Below, in pieces: positions 54,708 to 62,539 of a stretch of DNA of 64,000 nucleotides (the stretch's first letter is position 1; each line of letters starts with the position of its first letter). The stretch is from Lamprobacter modestohalophilus. GTDB taxonomy: Bacteria > Pseudomonadota > Gammaproteobacteria > Chromatiales > Chromatiaceae. A program made the position numbers and the translations under genes. The DNA lies in contig NZ_NRRY01000006.1 in assembly GCF_016583905.1 (NCBI RefSeq), forward strand, positions 1 to 64,000. Reading direction: 5' to 3'. The notes beneath the pieces were generated by a model. The model was not told where the DNA came from. It was given only the letters and a program-made list of their open reading frames with translations, and did not search any database.

Positions 54708-56261
54708 ATGCCACGCAAACAACTCCCCATCGGCATCCAAACCTTCAGCGAGATCCGCGAAGAGGATTACTACTACGTCGACAAGACCGGCTTCGCGCTG
54801 CGGCTGATTGAGGCGGGCAAGTACTACTTCCTGTCGCGACCGCGCCGCTTCGGTAAGAGCCTATTCTTGGATACGCTCGCGGAGCTGTTCAGCGGCCATC
54901 AAGCCTTATTCAAAGGGCTCGAGGTGGATCACCAGTGGGATTGGTCTCATACCTACCCAGTCATCAGGCTCAGCTTTGCCGACGGCGTGCTCGGTGATCG
55001 GGCCGAGCTGGACGCCAAGATTGGCGAACTGCTCGACGAGAATGCGGCGCGGCTTCAAGTCGAAGCGTCTTCCGCGACGCTCTCCGGGCGATTCCGCCAC
55101 CTGATTCGAGCGCTCCATGACCAGTCCGGCGAGCGCGTCGTGGTCTTGGTCGATGAATACGACAAGCCGATCCTCGACAACCTGCGCGATCCCGCGACCG
55201 CGCGCGCCATGCGCGACGGACTACGCAACCTCTATTCGGTCATCAAGGACTCGGATGCCCACATCCGCTTCGCCTTCCTCACCGGCGTCTCTAAGTTCAG
55301 CAAGGTCAGTCTGTTCTCAGGGCTGAATAATCTGTTCGACTTGACCGTCTCGCCAAGCTACTCAGGGATCTGCGGCTACACCGAAGCCGATCTCGATCGC
55401 GTCTTCGCCCCGGAGCTTGAAGGACTCGACCGCGAGCAGATCCGTGCCTGGTACAACGGCTACAACTGGACCGGTGAGGCCGTCTACAATCCCTTCGACC
55501 TGCTCCTGCTGTTTCGAGAGCGGATCTTTCATCCCTGGTGGTTCGAGACCGGCACGCCGACCTTCCTGGTCGACCTACTCACCCAGCGCGGTTTTTTCAC
55601 CCCGCGCTTGGAGCGCCTGCAAGCGACCGAAGCGCTGCTCTCCGCCTTCGATGTCGAGCACATCAGTAACGAGGCCCTGCTCTGGCAGACCGGCTACCTC
55701 ACCTTCACCGGCTCACGCCAGATGGGCGCGCGCCTGCAATACAGCCTCGGCTATCCCAACCTCGAGGTCGAGAGCTCGCTCAACGACGCCCTGCTCAAGG
55801 GCCTGATGGGCGATCCCTCGATCGCCGAAGGTGCTATCAGCCGGCTCTACGATGTCTTGCTCGCCAGCGATCTCGACGCCCTGCGCCAACACATCCAAAG
55901 CCTGTTCGATGCCATCCCACACCAGTGGCACGACGGCCATCCCATCGCCCGCTACGAAGGCTTCTATGCCAGCGTCTTTTACAGCCACCTCGCCGCGCTC
56001 GGCCTCGACCTGGCCGCCGAAGACGCCAGCAGCCACGGCCGGCTCGACCTGCGCCTGCGCTTCAACGGTCAGCTCTGGCTCTTCGAATTCAGGGTCGTCG
56101 AGATCGAGCCCGAAGGCCAGGCCCTGCAGCAGATCAAAGACCGCGGCTATGCCGACAAATACCGCGCCGAGGGCCTGCCGATCCTACTCATCGGCATCGA
56201 ATTCAGCCGCGAGCGGCGATCGTTGGTGGGGTTTGAGACCGAGATCATCGCGCGAACTTGA
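54708..56261 (+). CDS. DUF1703-type AAA-like ATPase with PD-(D/E)XK nuclease-like domain
   Basis: 517 residues. The N-terminal AAA-ATPase_like domain has LPIGIQTFSEIREEDYYYVD, the Walker A variant SRPRRFGKSLFLDTLAELF and VVVLVDEYDKPILDN. It is followed by helical regions and a C-terminal PDDEXK_9-type nuclease fold. There GRLDLRLRFNGQLWLFEFRV shows Asp and Glu, but Arg stands where the catalytic Lys of the E-x-K motif is expected. Such genes are multicopy in many anaerobes and phototrophs and may be defence or mobile-element related; the function is unknown. Confidence 0.85.
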   Translation: MPRKQLPIGIQTFSEIREEDYYYVDKTGFALRLIEAGKYYFLSRPRRFGKSLFLDTLAELFSGHQALFKGLEVDHQWDWSHTYPVIRLSFADGVLGDRAELDAKIGELLDENAARLQVEASSATLSGRFRHLIRALHDQSGERVVVLVDEYDKPILDNLRDPATARAMRDGLRNLYSVIKDSDAHIRFAFLTGVSKFSKVSLFSGLNNLFDLTVSPSYSGICGYTEADLDRVFAPELEGLDREQIRAWYNGYNWTGEAVYNPFDLLLLFRERIFHPWWFETGTPTFLVDLLTQRGFFTPRLERLQATEALLSAFDVEHISNEALLWQTGYLTFTGSRQMGARLQYSLGYPNLEVESSLNDALLKGLMGDPSIAEGAISRLYDVLLASDLDALRQHIQSLFDAIPHQWHDGHPIARYEGFYASVFYSHLAALGLDLAAEDASSHGRLDLRLRFNGQLWLFEFRVVEIEPEGQALQQIKDRGYADKYRAEGLPILLIGIEFSRERRSLVGFETEIIART

Positions 56262-56371
56262 ATGCTGCACGGCGATGAACAGGATGAACAACCGTGCCAG
56301 TCTGTGAGATCGGTGGACAGCATGAGCGCGTCGATGCGACGTCCCCCAAGCCGCCAATAAAGCCTGGCAAT

Positions 56372-56695
56372 TCAGATCAGCGCATCCAAGCCCTTTCGCT
56401 CGAGTAGATTCAGTAGCTTTTGTGAAGGCCCGCTCGGGTGTTTGTCGCCCTGCTCCCATTGGCGCACGGCAGATGCGCTGGTATTCAACAGCGAGGCAAG
56501 CACCGTTTGGCTTAACCGATAACGCTCGCGTAACCCTCGGATGCGCTCGGCGTCGTAATCAGGGATCGCCTTGAGGCATAACGCATCGTACTCGCGCATG
56601 CGGCGCTGATCGATGAACCCGAGTTGGTGAAGATCGGCTGCACTTTCGTGTACCGCATTCAAGATGTGACTCTCTTCTGCTGTCTTAATGCTCAC
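56372..56695 (-). CDS. HigA-like antitoxin with helix-turn-helix
   Basis: 107 residues. The N-terminus is SIKTAEESHILNAVHESAAD. The C-terminal Xre-type helix-turn-helix (about 48-100) reads IRGLRERYRLSQTVLASLLN then TSASAVRQWEQGDKHPSG. It probably neutralises the adjacent toxin and represses the pair. The start is the GTG at 56695, with GAGGAG seven bases upstream inside the toxin gene's end; the genes overlap by 11 bases. The toxin-first order is that of higBA systems. Confidence 0.83.
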   Translation of the reverse strand: MSIKTAEESHILNAVHESAADLHQLGFIDQRRMREYDALCLKAIPDYDAERIRGLRERYRLSQTVLASLLNTSASAVRQWEQGDKHPSGPSQKLLNLLERKGLDALI

Positions 56696-57062
56696 GGCAA
56701 ATCTCCTCGAGTGCTCCGGTTGCAAGGGCTTGGTCAAGCTCCGCGTTGCTGCGCGCGAGCCAATCCTGAGCGAGCGCCTGTAGCGCCTCTTTTTCATCTG
56801 CACGGATATTGGCGCGCGCCTTTTTCTCGAAACCGAACAGGAACAACCACCGAGTGTCCTTGTTCGTGGCGACCAGGGTTCTGCTGCCTCCACGCTTACC
56901 ATGTCCAGCAACGGCGACCCGTTTCTTGAGGACGCCAGCGCCCAGGTCAGCATCAATCAGTCCCTTTTGCATCTCTTGCACCGCCAGACAGAGCATCTCA
57001 TCGGTCAAGGCAGTTTTGCGCATCCAGCGACAAAAGAGGCGTGTTTTGAAGACGCGTTGCAT
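56685..57062 (-). CDS. RelE/HigB-superfamily toxin
   Basis: 125 residues. KTALTDEMLCLAVQEMQKG, GAGVLKKRVAVAGHGKRGGS and LVATNKDTRWLFLFGFEKKA match the small RelE-like toxins of the HigB2 or PF06296 type, which cleave mRNA on the ribosome. The start at 57062 is used; an ATG at 57023 (MRKTALTDEM) is an alternative. Upstream lies the inverted repeat ACTAC-TTTGTG-GTAGT (57073-57088), a good operator for the antitoxin. Confidence 0.82.
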   Translation of the reverse strand: MQRVFKTRLFCRWMRKTALTDEMLCLAVQEMQKGLIDADLGAGVLKKRVAVAGHGKRGGSRTLVATNKDTRWLFLFGFEKKARANIRADEKEALQALAQDWLARSNAELDQALATGALEEICREH

Positions 57063-57072
57063 CCAGTGAGTG

Positions 57073-57088
57073 TACTACTTTGTGGTAG
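57073..57088. promoter_or_regulatory. Candidate operator of the toxin-antitoxin pair
   Basis: ACTAC and GTAGT form a 5-base inverted repeat around TTTGTG, 11 bases upstream of the toxin start. Autoregulation by HigA-like antitoxins at such sites is common. The site also lies in the leader of the divergent aminotransferase. Confidence 0.4.
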
Positions 57089-57145
57089 TGTTTTTGAGGT
57101 ATTCAACCGGTGTCTCATGTGAGTAGAACTGTTTCTGGAGCCGCA

Positions 57146-58312
57146 ATGATGACAAGTCGCCTCGCCGAGCGTATGGCGCTGATCCAGCCGTTTCATGTGA
57201 TGGAGGTGCTGGCCAAGGCGCAGGCGCTGGAGCAGTCGGGCCGGGATGTGATCCACCTCGAGATTGGCGAGCCGGATTTTCCGACTCCCGAGCCGATTCT
57301 GGCGCGCGCGCAGGCGGCGCTTGAGGCTGGCGAGACCCGCTATACCGCCGCGCTCGGTCTGCCGGAACTGCGCGCACGAATCGCAGCTCAGTATCCCGCA
57401 GCGGCGCGTCCGAGCCCAGAGCGCGTGGCGTTGGTGCCGGGCTCATCGGCGGCGTTACTGGTGACCTTCGCGCTGTTGCTCGATCCTGGCGATGAGGTGC
57501 TGCTGGCCGATCCGGGCTATCCCTGCAATGCCAACTTCATCCAGCTCTTTGGCGGGGTGCCGGTGCGCATTCCCTGTGGTCCGGAGACCGGCTATCAGCT
57601 CACGCCGGAGTTGATCCGCGCGCATTGGACCGAGCGAACCCGCGCAGTGCTGCTCGGCTCACCAGCGAATCCGACCGGCGCGGTGATCACGCCCGAGCAG
57701 ATGAGCGCGATCGCGGCGACCCTGCGCGGGCTTGGCGGAACCCTGGTGGTGGATGAGATCTATCAGGGGCTGGTCTATGACGGAGCAGTGGTCCGCAGCG
57801 CCCTGCACGACGGCGACGACCTCTTCGTGATCAACAGCTTCTCGAAGTTCTACGGCATGACCGGCTGGCGCCTCGGTTGGCTGGTGGCGCCGGCGGCCTA
57901 TAGCGATGCGGTCACTCGGCTCTGTCAGAACCTGTTCATCTCCGCGCCGACCCTCTCACAGCATGCCGCGCTCGCGGCCTTTGAGCCGGCCACCCTAGCC
58001 GAGCTGGAGCAGCGTCGGCAGGCGTTCCAACAGCGCCGAGACTTCCTCGTGCCAGCGTTGCGCCAGCTTGGCTTTCAGGTGCCGCTGGTGCCGGCCGGTG
58101 CCTTCTATGTCTATGCCGATGCGAGCGACCTCACCGACGACAGCCAGCATTTCGCCGACCAGGTGCTGGAGCAGTCCGGCGTCGCGATCACCCCCGGGCG
58201 GGATTTCGGCGACTACCGCCAGCATGAGCATCTGCGTTTCTCCTACGCAGCGCCGCTGGAACGGTTGGAAGAGGCGATGGAAAGGCTGCGCCGGTGGCTC
58301 TCGCATAGCTAA
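57146..58312 (+). CDS. Class I/II pyridoxal-phosphate aminotransferase
   Basis: 388 residues. Fold-type I signatures: HLEIGEPDFPTPEPIL, YTAALGLPELRARIA, LGSPANPTGAVITPEQ, VVDEIYQGLVYDG, and the PLP lysine in NSFSKFYGMTGWRLGW. It resembles aspartate/aromatic or alanine aminotransferases of the AspC-like Ib class; the substrate is not certain. The start is the ATG at 57146, with CTGGAG upstream; an ATG follows immediately. The longer GTG frame from 57110 is less likely. Confidence 0.87.
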   Translation: MMTSRLAERMALIQPFHVMEVLAKAQALEQSGRDVIHLEIGEPDFPTPEPILARAQAALEAGETRYTAALGLPELRARIAAQYPAAARPSPERVALVPGSSAALLVTFALLLDPGDEVLLADPGYPCNANFIQLFGGVPVRIPCGPETGYQLTPELIRAHWTERTRAVLLGSPANPTGAVITPEQMSAIAATLRGLGGTLVVDEIYQGLVYDGAVVRSALHDGDDLFVINSFSKFYGMTGWRLGWLVAPAAYSDAVTRLCQNLFISAPTLSQHAALAAFEPATLAELEQRRQAFQQRRDFLVPALRQLGFQVPLVPAGAFYVYADASDLTDDSQHFADQVLEQSGVAITPGRDFGDYRQHEHLRFSYAAPLERLEEAMERLRRWLSHS

Positions 58313-58320
58313 TGTTGACA

Positions 58321-58338
58321 TGAATCTCGCAAGATTCA
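58321..58338 (+). repeat. TGAATCT...AGATTCA hairpin after the aminotransferase
   Basis: Perfect 7-base arms TGAATCT and AGATTCA with the loop CGCA, nine bases after the stop. It is near-identical to the hairpin at 6259-6276 (TGAATC, GATTCA, followed by C). It may terminate or protect the transcript. Confidence 0.45.
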
Positions 58339-58458
58339 CCTGCCGGTGTGGTGCTGCGCCATGATCGTTAGGCGCATTCGCTGCCAAGGATCGATTGTGG
58401 TCTGGCGATCAAACTCGATAAGCTGGTGGCTCCCACAGCGCATCCATGAGCCGCCTTG

Positions 58459-58893
58459 ATGAGTACTTATGACACCGACTTTCATCAGTGGATCGAAGAG
58501 CAATCCGCCCTGCTGCGGGCCGGCAGCCTCGCGCAGCTCGATGTGACCCACTTGATCGAGGAGCTGGAGGGCATGAGCGCACGAGAGCGACGGGAGCTGA
58601 TCAACCGCCTCGCGGTGCTGCTGGCGCATCTGCTCAAATGGGAATACCAGCCTGAGCGCCGCAGTATCAGCTGGCGCTTGACGATCAATGAGCAGCGCCG
58701 TCAGCTCGCATTGTTGCTCGAAGATAGCCCCAGCCTGCGGCAGCGCCTGCCCGAACTGCTCGTGCGCAGTTATCGCCATGCGACCCGTGCCGCGATGGAA
58801 GAAACCGGCTTTCTGACGTCACCGTTTCCCGAGCATTGCGCCTACAGCATCAGCGAGATCCTGAACGAGGATTATTGGCCAGCAGGGCATTGA
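58459..58893 (+). CDS. DUF29 family protein
   Basis: 144 residues. DUF29 signatures are DFHQWIEEQSALLRAGSLAQ, then HLIEELEGMSARERRELINR, LLKWEYQPERRSISWRLTIN and FPEHCAYSISEILNEDYWP. The function is unknown; these proteins are common in cyanobacteria and purple sulfur bacteria. The ATG at 58459 is preferred over the adjacent TTG. The last 22 bases overlap the convergent GGDEF gene. Confidence 0.88.
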   Translation: MSTYDTDFHQWIEEQSALLRAGSLAQLDVTHLIEELEGMSARERRELINRLAVLLAHLLKWEYQPERRSISWRLTINEQRRQLALLLEDSPSLRQRLPELLVRSYRHATRAAMEETGFLTSPFPEHCAYSISEILNEDYWPAGH

Positions 58894-60581
58894 GTTTGGC
58901 TAGGGGATTCAGCTTGCCCTGGTGATGGAACTTGCCCAGCTGATTGAACTTGGCCCCGAGTCAGGTCTCGCGCGAGACAGATCCGATTCTTGCCCGCACC
59001 CTTGGCGCGATACATGGCGTCATCGGCTAGGCGCATCAGCGTCTCTGGATCATCGGCATCGTCCGGCCAGAGGGCGAGGCCGATGCTGGCGCCAACCTGC
59101 ATCTGGTTCCAGGACAGGGCCGCGATGCGCGCGCGCAGCTTTTCCGCTGCCTTCTCGGCCGCAGTCAGCTCCTCGATCTCGGCAAGCAAGACGACGAACT
59201 CATCGCCACCCTGGCGGGCGGCAAGATCGGTGGCGCGGCAATTGGACGCCAAGACCTGTGCCACGTCGATCAGCACCTGATCGCCGGCCCTGTGGCCATG
59301 GCGGTCGTTGATGGCCTTGAAGCCGTCGAGGTCCATGAACAGCAGGGCGAAACGACGCTCATGGCGCTTCGCCCGTTGCGCCTCCTGCAGCAGTCGCTCC
59401 TCGAAGGTGGCGCGATTGGCCAGCCCGGTCAGCGGGTCGAAGCGCGCCATGGCCTCAAGATGCCCCCGGTAGCGGCGTCGCTCGGTGGCGACGACGAGCC
59501 AAGCCCAAGTGCCGATCGCAAGCAGGACCAGGACCACAGCGCCGATGATCACTGCCTGCAAGATCACTGCATGGCGCCAGCCGTTGATGAGCGCCTGCGG
59601 CACCTTGGACATCAGCACCCAGCGATAATAGCCGGTGTCGGACAAGCTCTCGGCGCGGAGGCCGCGCTGATCGAGGCAGCCTTTGAGGCCGTCCAGCGGA
59701 TAATAGTGCTCGAAGGTGAATAGGCCTTCGGGAACCGCGTAGGTACCGCTCGGCTGCTGATTGATCTGCGCCCAGACCGCGGGATAGTGGTGCGCCATCC
59801 GATCCTCGGCATGCTCGGGAAACATGAAGCCCCAACCCAGCGGTGGATTCGGCGTCACCAGCCAGTAGCCCTCGTTGTTGACCATCATCGGCTGGCCAAC
59901 GCTGAGCCCAGCGGTGGCCTCGACCTGATCGAGCATCCGCTGCGCCATCAGGTTGATCAGCACGATGCCGCGCTTGTCGCCGGAGGCATCGACCACCGGG
60001 GTGCCGACCCGGATCATCGGCTTATAGGGCTCTTCGATCTCGCCGTGCTCGATGTTCAGGTCTAAGGGTGAGACGTAGATCTGCCCCGGCTCGAGCGCCA
60101 TCGTCTCGCGGAAGTAGTAGCGGTTCGCCTTATCTTGCAGCTCCGTCTCAGCAACGATGGCCGGGCGACCGCCGTTGTGGTTGACCCTGACGATCTCCTG
60201 GCCCTGGTCGTCGAGGAAGCGGATCTGGTCGTAATCGTCGGTATTGCGCGCGAGCGCGAGGTATTCGGCGGCCATCGCCAGGCGTGCCTCCTGCCGGTCT
60301 TTCAGCAACAGATGGCTCAGCTCATTCTGTTGTGCCAGCACACAGAGATCGGTCGCGACGGCCTGCAGCCCGGTCTTCACCGCCTCGCGTTGCAGATCGA
60401 CGGCGAACCGCTCGCTGCGCTCAACCGCCTCCATGCGCGCGGCGATGGACCAGAGCGCATAGCCGCCGAGCGTGCCGATCGGGACCAGCGCTAACAGCGG
60501 GAAGATGAGCAGGAACGCGCGCCAGGGCACGATCTCGTGTTGCGCTTGTTGCGCTTGTTGTTCTTGTTGCTGTTGATGCAT
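58872..60581 (-). CDS. Cache-domain diguanylate cyclase (GGDEF)
   Basis: 569 residues. A Gln-rich N-terminus and first helix (about 19-46) lead to a double-Cache periplasmic sensor (about 50-345: YYFRETMALEPGQIYVSPLD, RVGTPVVDASGDKRGIVLIN) and a second helix (about 353-377). The GGDEF domain (about 390-545) has FDPLTGLANRATFEERLL and RQGGDEFVVLL, so the active site is intact. No RxxD inhibitory site is obvious. There is no EAL domain. The last 25 residues are a Gly-Gln/Pro-Ser repeat. It should make cyclic di-GMP in response to a small ligand. Confidence 0.92.
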   Translation of the reverse strand: MHQQQQEQQAQQAQHEIVPWRAFLLIFPLLALVPIGTLGGYALWSIAARMEAVERSERFAVDLQREAVKTGLQAVATDLCVLAQQNELSHLLLKDRQEARLAMAAEYLALARNTDDYDQIRFLDDQGQEIVRVNHNGGRPAIVAETELQDKANRYYFRETMALEPGQIYVSPLDLNIEHGEIEEPYKPMIRVGTPVVDASGDKRGIVLINLMAQRMLDQVEATAGLSVGQPMMVNNEGYWLVTPNPPLGWGFMFPEHAEDRMAHHYPAVWAQINQQPSGTYAVPEGLFTFEHYYPLDGLKGCLDQRGLRAESLSDTGYYRWVLMSKVPQALINGWRHAVILQAVIIGAVVLVLLAIGTWAWLVVATERRRYRGHLEAMARFDPLTGLANRATFEERLLQEAQRAKRHERRFALLFMDLDGFKAINDRHGHRAGDQVLIDVAQVLASNCRATDLAARQGGDEFVVLLAEIEELTAAEKAAEKLRARIAALSWNQMQVGASIGLALWPDDADDPETLMRLADDAMYRAKGAGKNRICLARDLTRGQVQSAGQVPSPGQAESPSQTQCPAGQ

Positions 60582-60795
60582 CGGCGGATGCTAGCCGAAA
60601 CCTCGCTCGAGCGCCGCTGTTTCAGCGGGTGGTTGAGACACTGTCTGCCACTCCGCGGGCGGTTGAGCCGCGCCTGTTGCTGCGGGAGCAGGCGAGCCAG
60701 CTCGGGTCAGTCGTGGCTCGCTGTGGGGCGTTGGGGGGTGCGGGCATCAACCTTGTCTGGCGCCTCCCGCGCATCGAGCAGGCTCAGCTGCTGCA

Positions 60796-62208
60796 TCAAC
60801 GCCGCGCGAGCAGCAGCAGTTGGCCGTTGCGCAGCACCTGCGCGCTGTAGAGTCCGCCAGAGCCGCGTAGGGCCTGGGCAACATCCTTGACCTCAGCAAT
60901 AGCGCGCCCGTTGAGCTGGATGATCAGATCATCCTCGCGCAGCCCATTCTGCCAGGCCGGGCTGCCGGGGCGGATCGGGCCGACCACCACGACGCGGGTT
61001 TGACCGCGGTTGGAGCGTCGCGTCGCCTCGCCGATCAAGGCGCCCTCGAGCGCTGGGCTGAGGGTCTCGCCGTGAACGAAATCGGCATAGGGATCATCGA
61101 TCTGCGCCTTGAGCCGACGGGTCTTGCCGTCGCGCAGCACCTCCAGCTCGATGCGGGTGCCGGGCGGCAACAGGCCGACCCGGGAGCGCAGATCGTTGGC
61201 GCTGTTTACCGCGCGCCCATCGACCCCGGTGATGATGTCGCCAGGCTTGAGGCCAGCCCGCAACGCGGGCGAGTCGGGCTCCAACGCGGCGACCACGGCA
61301 CCACGAAAGCGATCGATCTCCAAGGCGCTGGCGATCTCCGGGGTCAGATCCTGCACCCCGGCGCCGAACAGGCCGCGACGCACGCTGCCATGCTCGAGGA
61401 TCTGTTCGACGACGATCTTCACCATGTTGGTCGGGATCGCAAAGCCGATGCCGACGTTGCCGCCGCCAGGGGCGAGGATGGCGGTGTTGATGCCGACCAG
61501 CTCGCCACGCAGGTTGACCAAGGGTCCGCCCGAGTTGCCGGGATTGATCGAGGCGTCGGTCTGGATGAAGCTCTCATAGCCCTCGATGCCGAGCCCGGTG
61601 CGCCCGAGCGCGCTGACGATGCCGGAGGTGACCGTGTGCGCGAGCCCAAACGGACTACCGATGGCGACGACGAAATCGCCGACCAGCAGCGCATCCGAGT
61701 CAGCGAGCGGGATCGCGGTCAGCGCATCGGCCTCGACCCGCAGCACGGCGATGTCGGTCTCGGGGTCGGAACCGACCAGCTCGGCCTCGAGCCGGCGGCC
61801 GTCGTCGAAGGTGACGCGGATCGTATCGGCAGCGCGCACTACATGATGGTTAGTGAGGATGATGCCGCGCTTGGCGTCGATGACCACGCCTGATCCTAGG
61901 CTTTGACTCTCGCGATTCCGCTGATGGCCGGGGATGTCGAAGAAGCGCCTGAAGAACGGGTCGCGCAGCAGCGGATGCTCAGTCGCGGCGATCTCGGTGA
62001 TGGTCGAGACATTGACCACGCCCGGCACGGTCTCTGCGAGCATCGGCGCCAGTGACGGCAGCGGCTCGCCATCGACTGCGGCCGGTAGGCCGGCGAGCGC
62101 TAGCGGTGTCGTCAGCGCCAGCCAGGCGGCGAGCAGTGCGGTGCTTAGAGTGCGAAAGAGAGGCTGGGCACTCTGCGAGGTGAATGCTTGAAGGTGAAAC
62201 ACAGGCAT
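60796..62208 (-). CDS. Do-family serine protease DegP/DegQ
   Basis: 470 residues. A signal peptide (about 12-40) is followed by a trypsin-like domain with ILTNHHVVRAADTIR (His), DPETDIAVLRVEA (Asp) and INPGNSGGPLVNLRGELVGI (Ser). Two PDZ domains follow (FRGAVVAALEPDSPALRAGL, IRPGSPAWQNGLREDDLIIQ). It degrades misfolded periplasmic proteins. The length and short LA-loop region resemble DegQ more than DegP, but the two cannot be told apart reliably. A 330-base region separates it from parC. Confidence 0.92.
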   Translation of the reverse strand: MPVFHLQAFTSQSAQPLFRTLSTALLAAWLALTTPLALAGLPAAVDGEPLPSLAPMLAETVPGVVNVSTITEIAATEHPLLRDPFFRRFFDIPGHQRNRESQSLGSGVVIDAKRGIILTNHHVVRAADTIRVTFDDGRRLEAELVGSDPETDIAVLRVEADALTAIPLADSDALLVGDFVVAIGSPFGLAHTVTSGIVSALGRTGLGIEGYESFIQTDASINPGNSGGPLVNLRGELVGINTAILAPGGGNVGIGFAIPTNMVKIVVEQILEHGSVRRGLFGAGVQDLTPEIASALEIDRFRGAVVAALEPDSPALRAGLKPGDIITGVDGRAVNSANDLRSRVGLLPPGTRIELEVLRDGKTRRLKAQIDDPYADFVHGETLSPALEGALIGEATRRSNRGQTRVVVVGPIRPGSPAWQNGLREDDLIIQLNGRAIAEVKDVAQALRGSGGLYSAQVLRNGQLLLLARR

Positions 62209-62539
62209 TGGTGCTAGCGACAGATTCTGCGGTTGGTCGATTCGCGGTTGGTCGATTTAATCAAGGCATAGCTGAGTGGCTGTCAATTTTCTACTTCCCG
62301 ATCATCACTCAACCATGGCTCTCAAATCGGAAAGAAGTTGGTGGACAGTTTCTTAAGGGCAACGCGCCTGAGATGCCATTTGATCCTTGCGCAGCAACGA
62401 GGCCAGTATGGGCATGGATGGCTGGGTCAGCATTGGGTTCCATGCCACCTGATCAGGGCGCTACAGGGGCCGCCTGGGTCAACCCTAACGCGTCAAGATG
62501 CGCTTCAATCTCGCTGGGTAGACGCAACGCTAAGATTAC
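62209..62539. other. Intergenic region between parC and the Do protease
   Basis: 331 bases. Near the protease start lies a tandem 15-base repeat (GCGGTTGGTCGATT at 62229-62242 and 62244-62257). TTGACA on the minus strand (62286-62281) could be a -35, but no good -10 is seen at normal spacing. The plus-strand open frames here look random. parC ends at 62540 on the same strand, so this is the 3' flank of parC and leader of nothing else visible except the protease. Confidence 0.4.
62229..62257. repeat. Two direct 14-base repeats in the protease leader
   Basis: GCGGTTGGTCGATT at 62229-62242 and again at 62244-62257, period 15, about 20 bases before the protease start codon. Possible activator or repressor half-sites, or a simple duplication. 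Confidence 0.6.
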
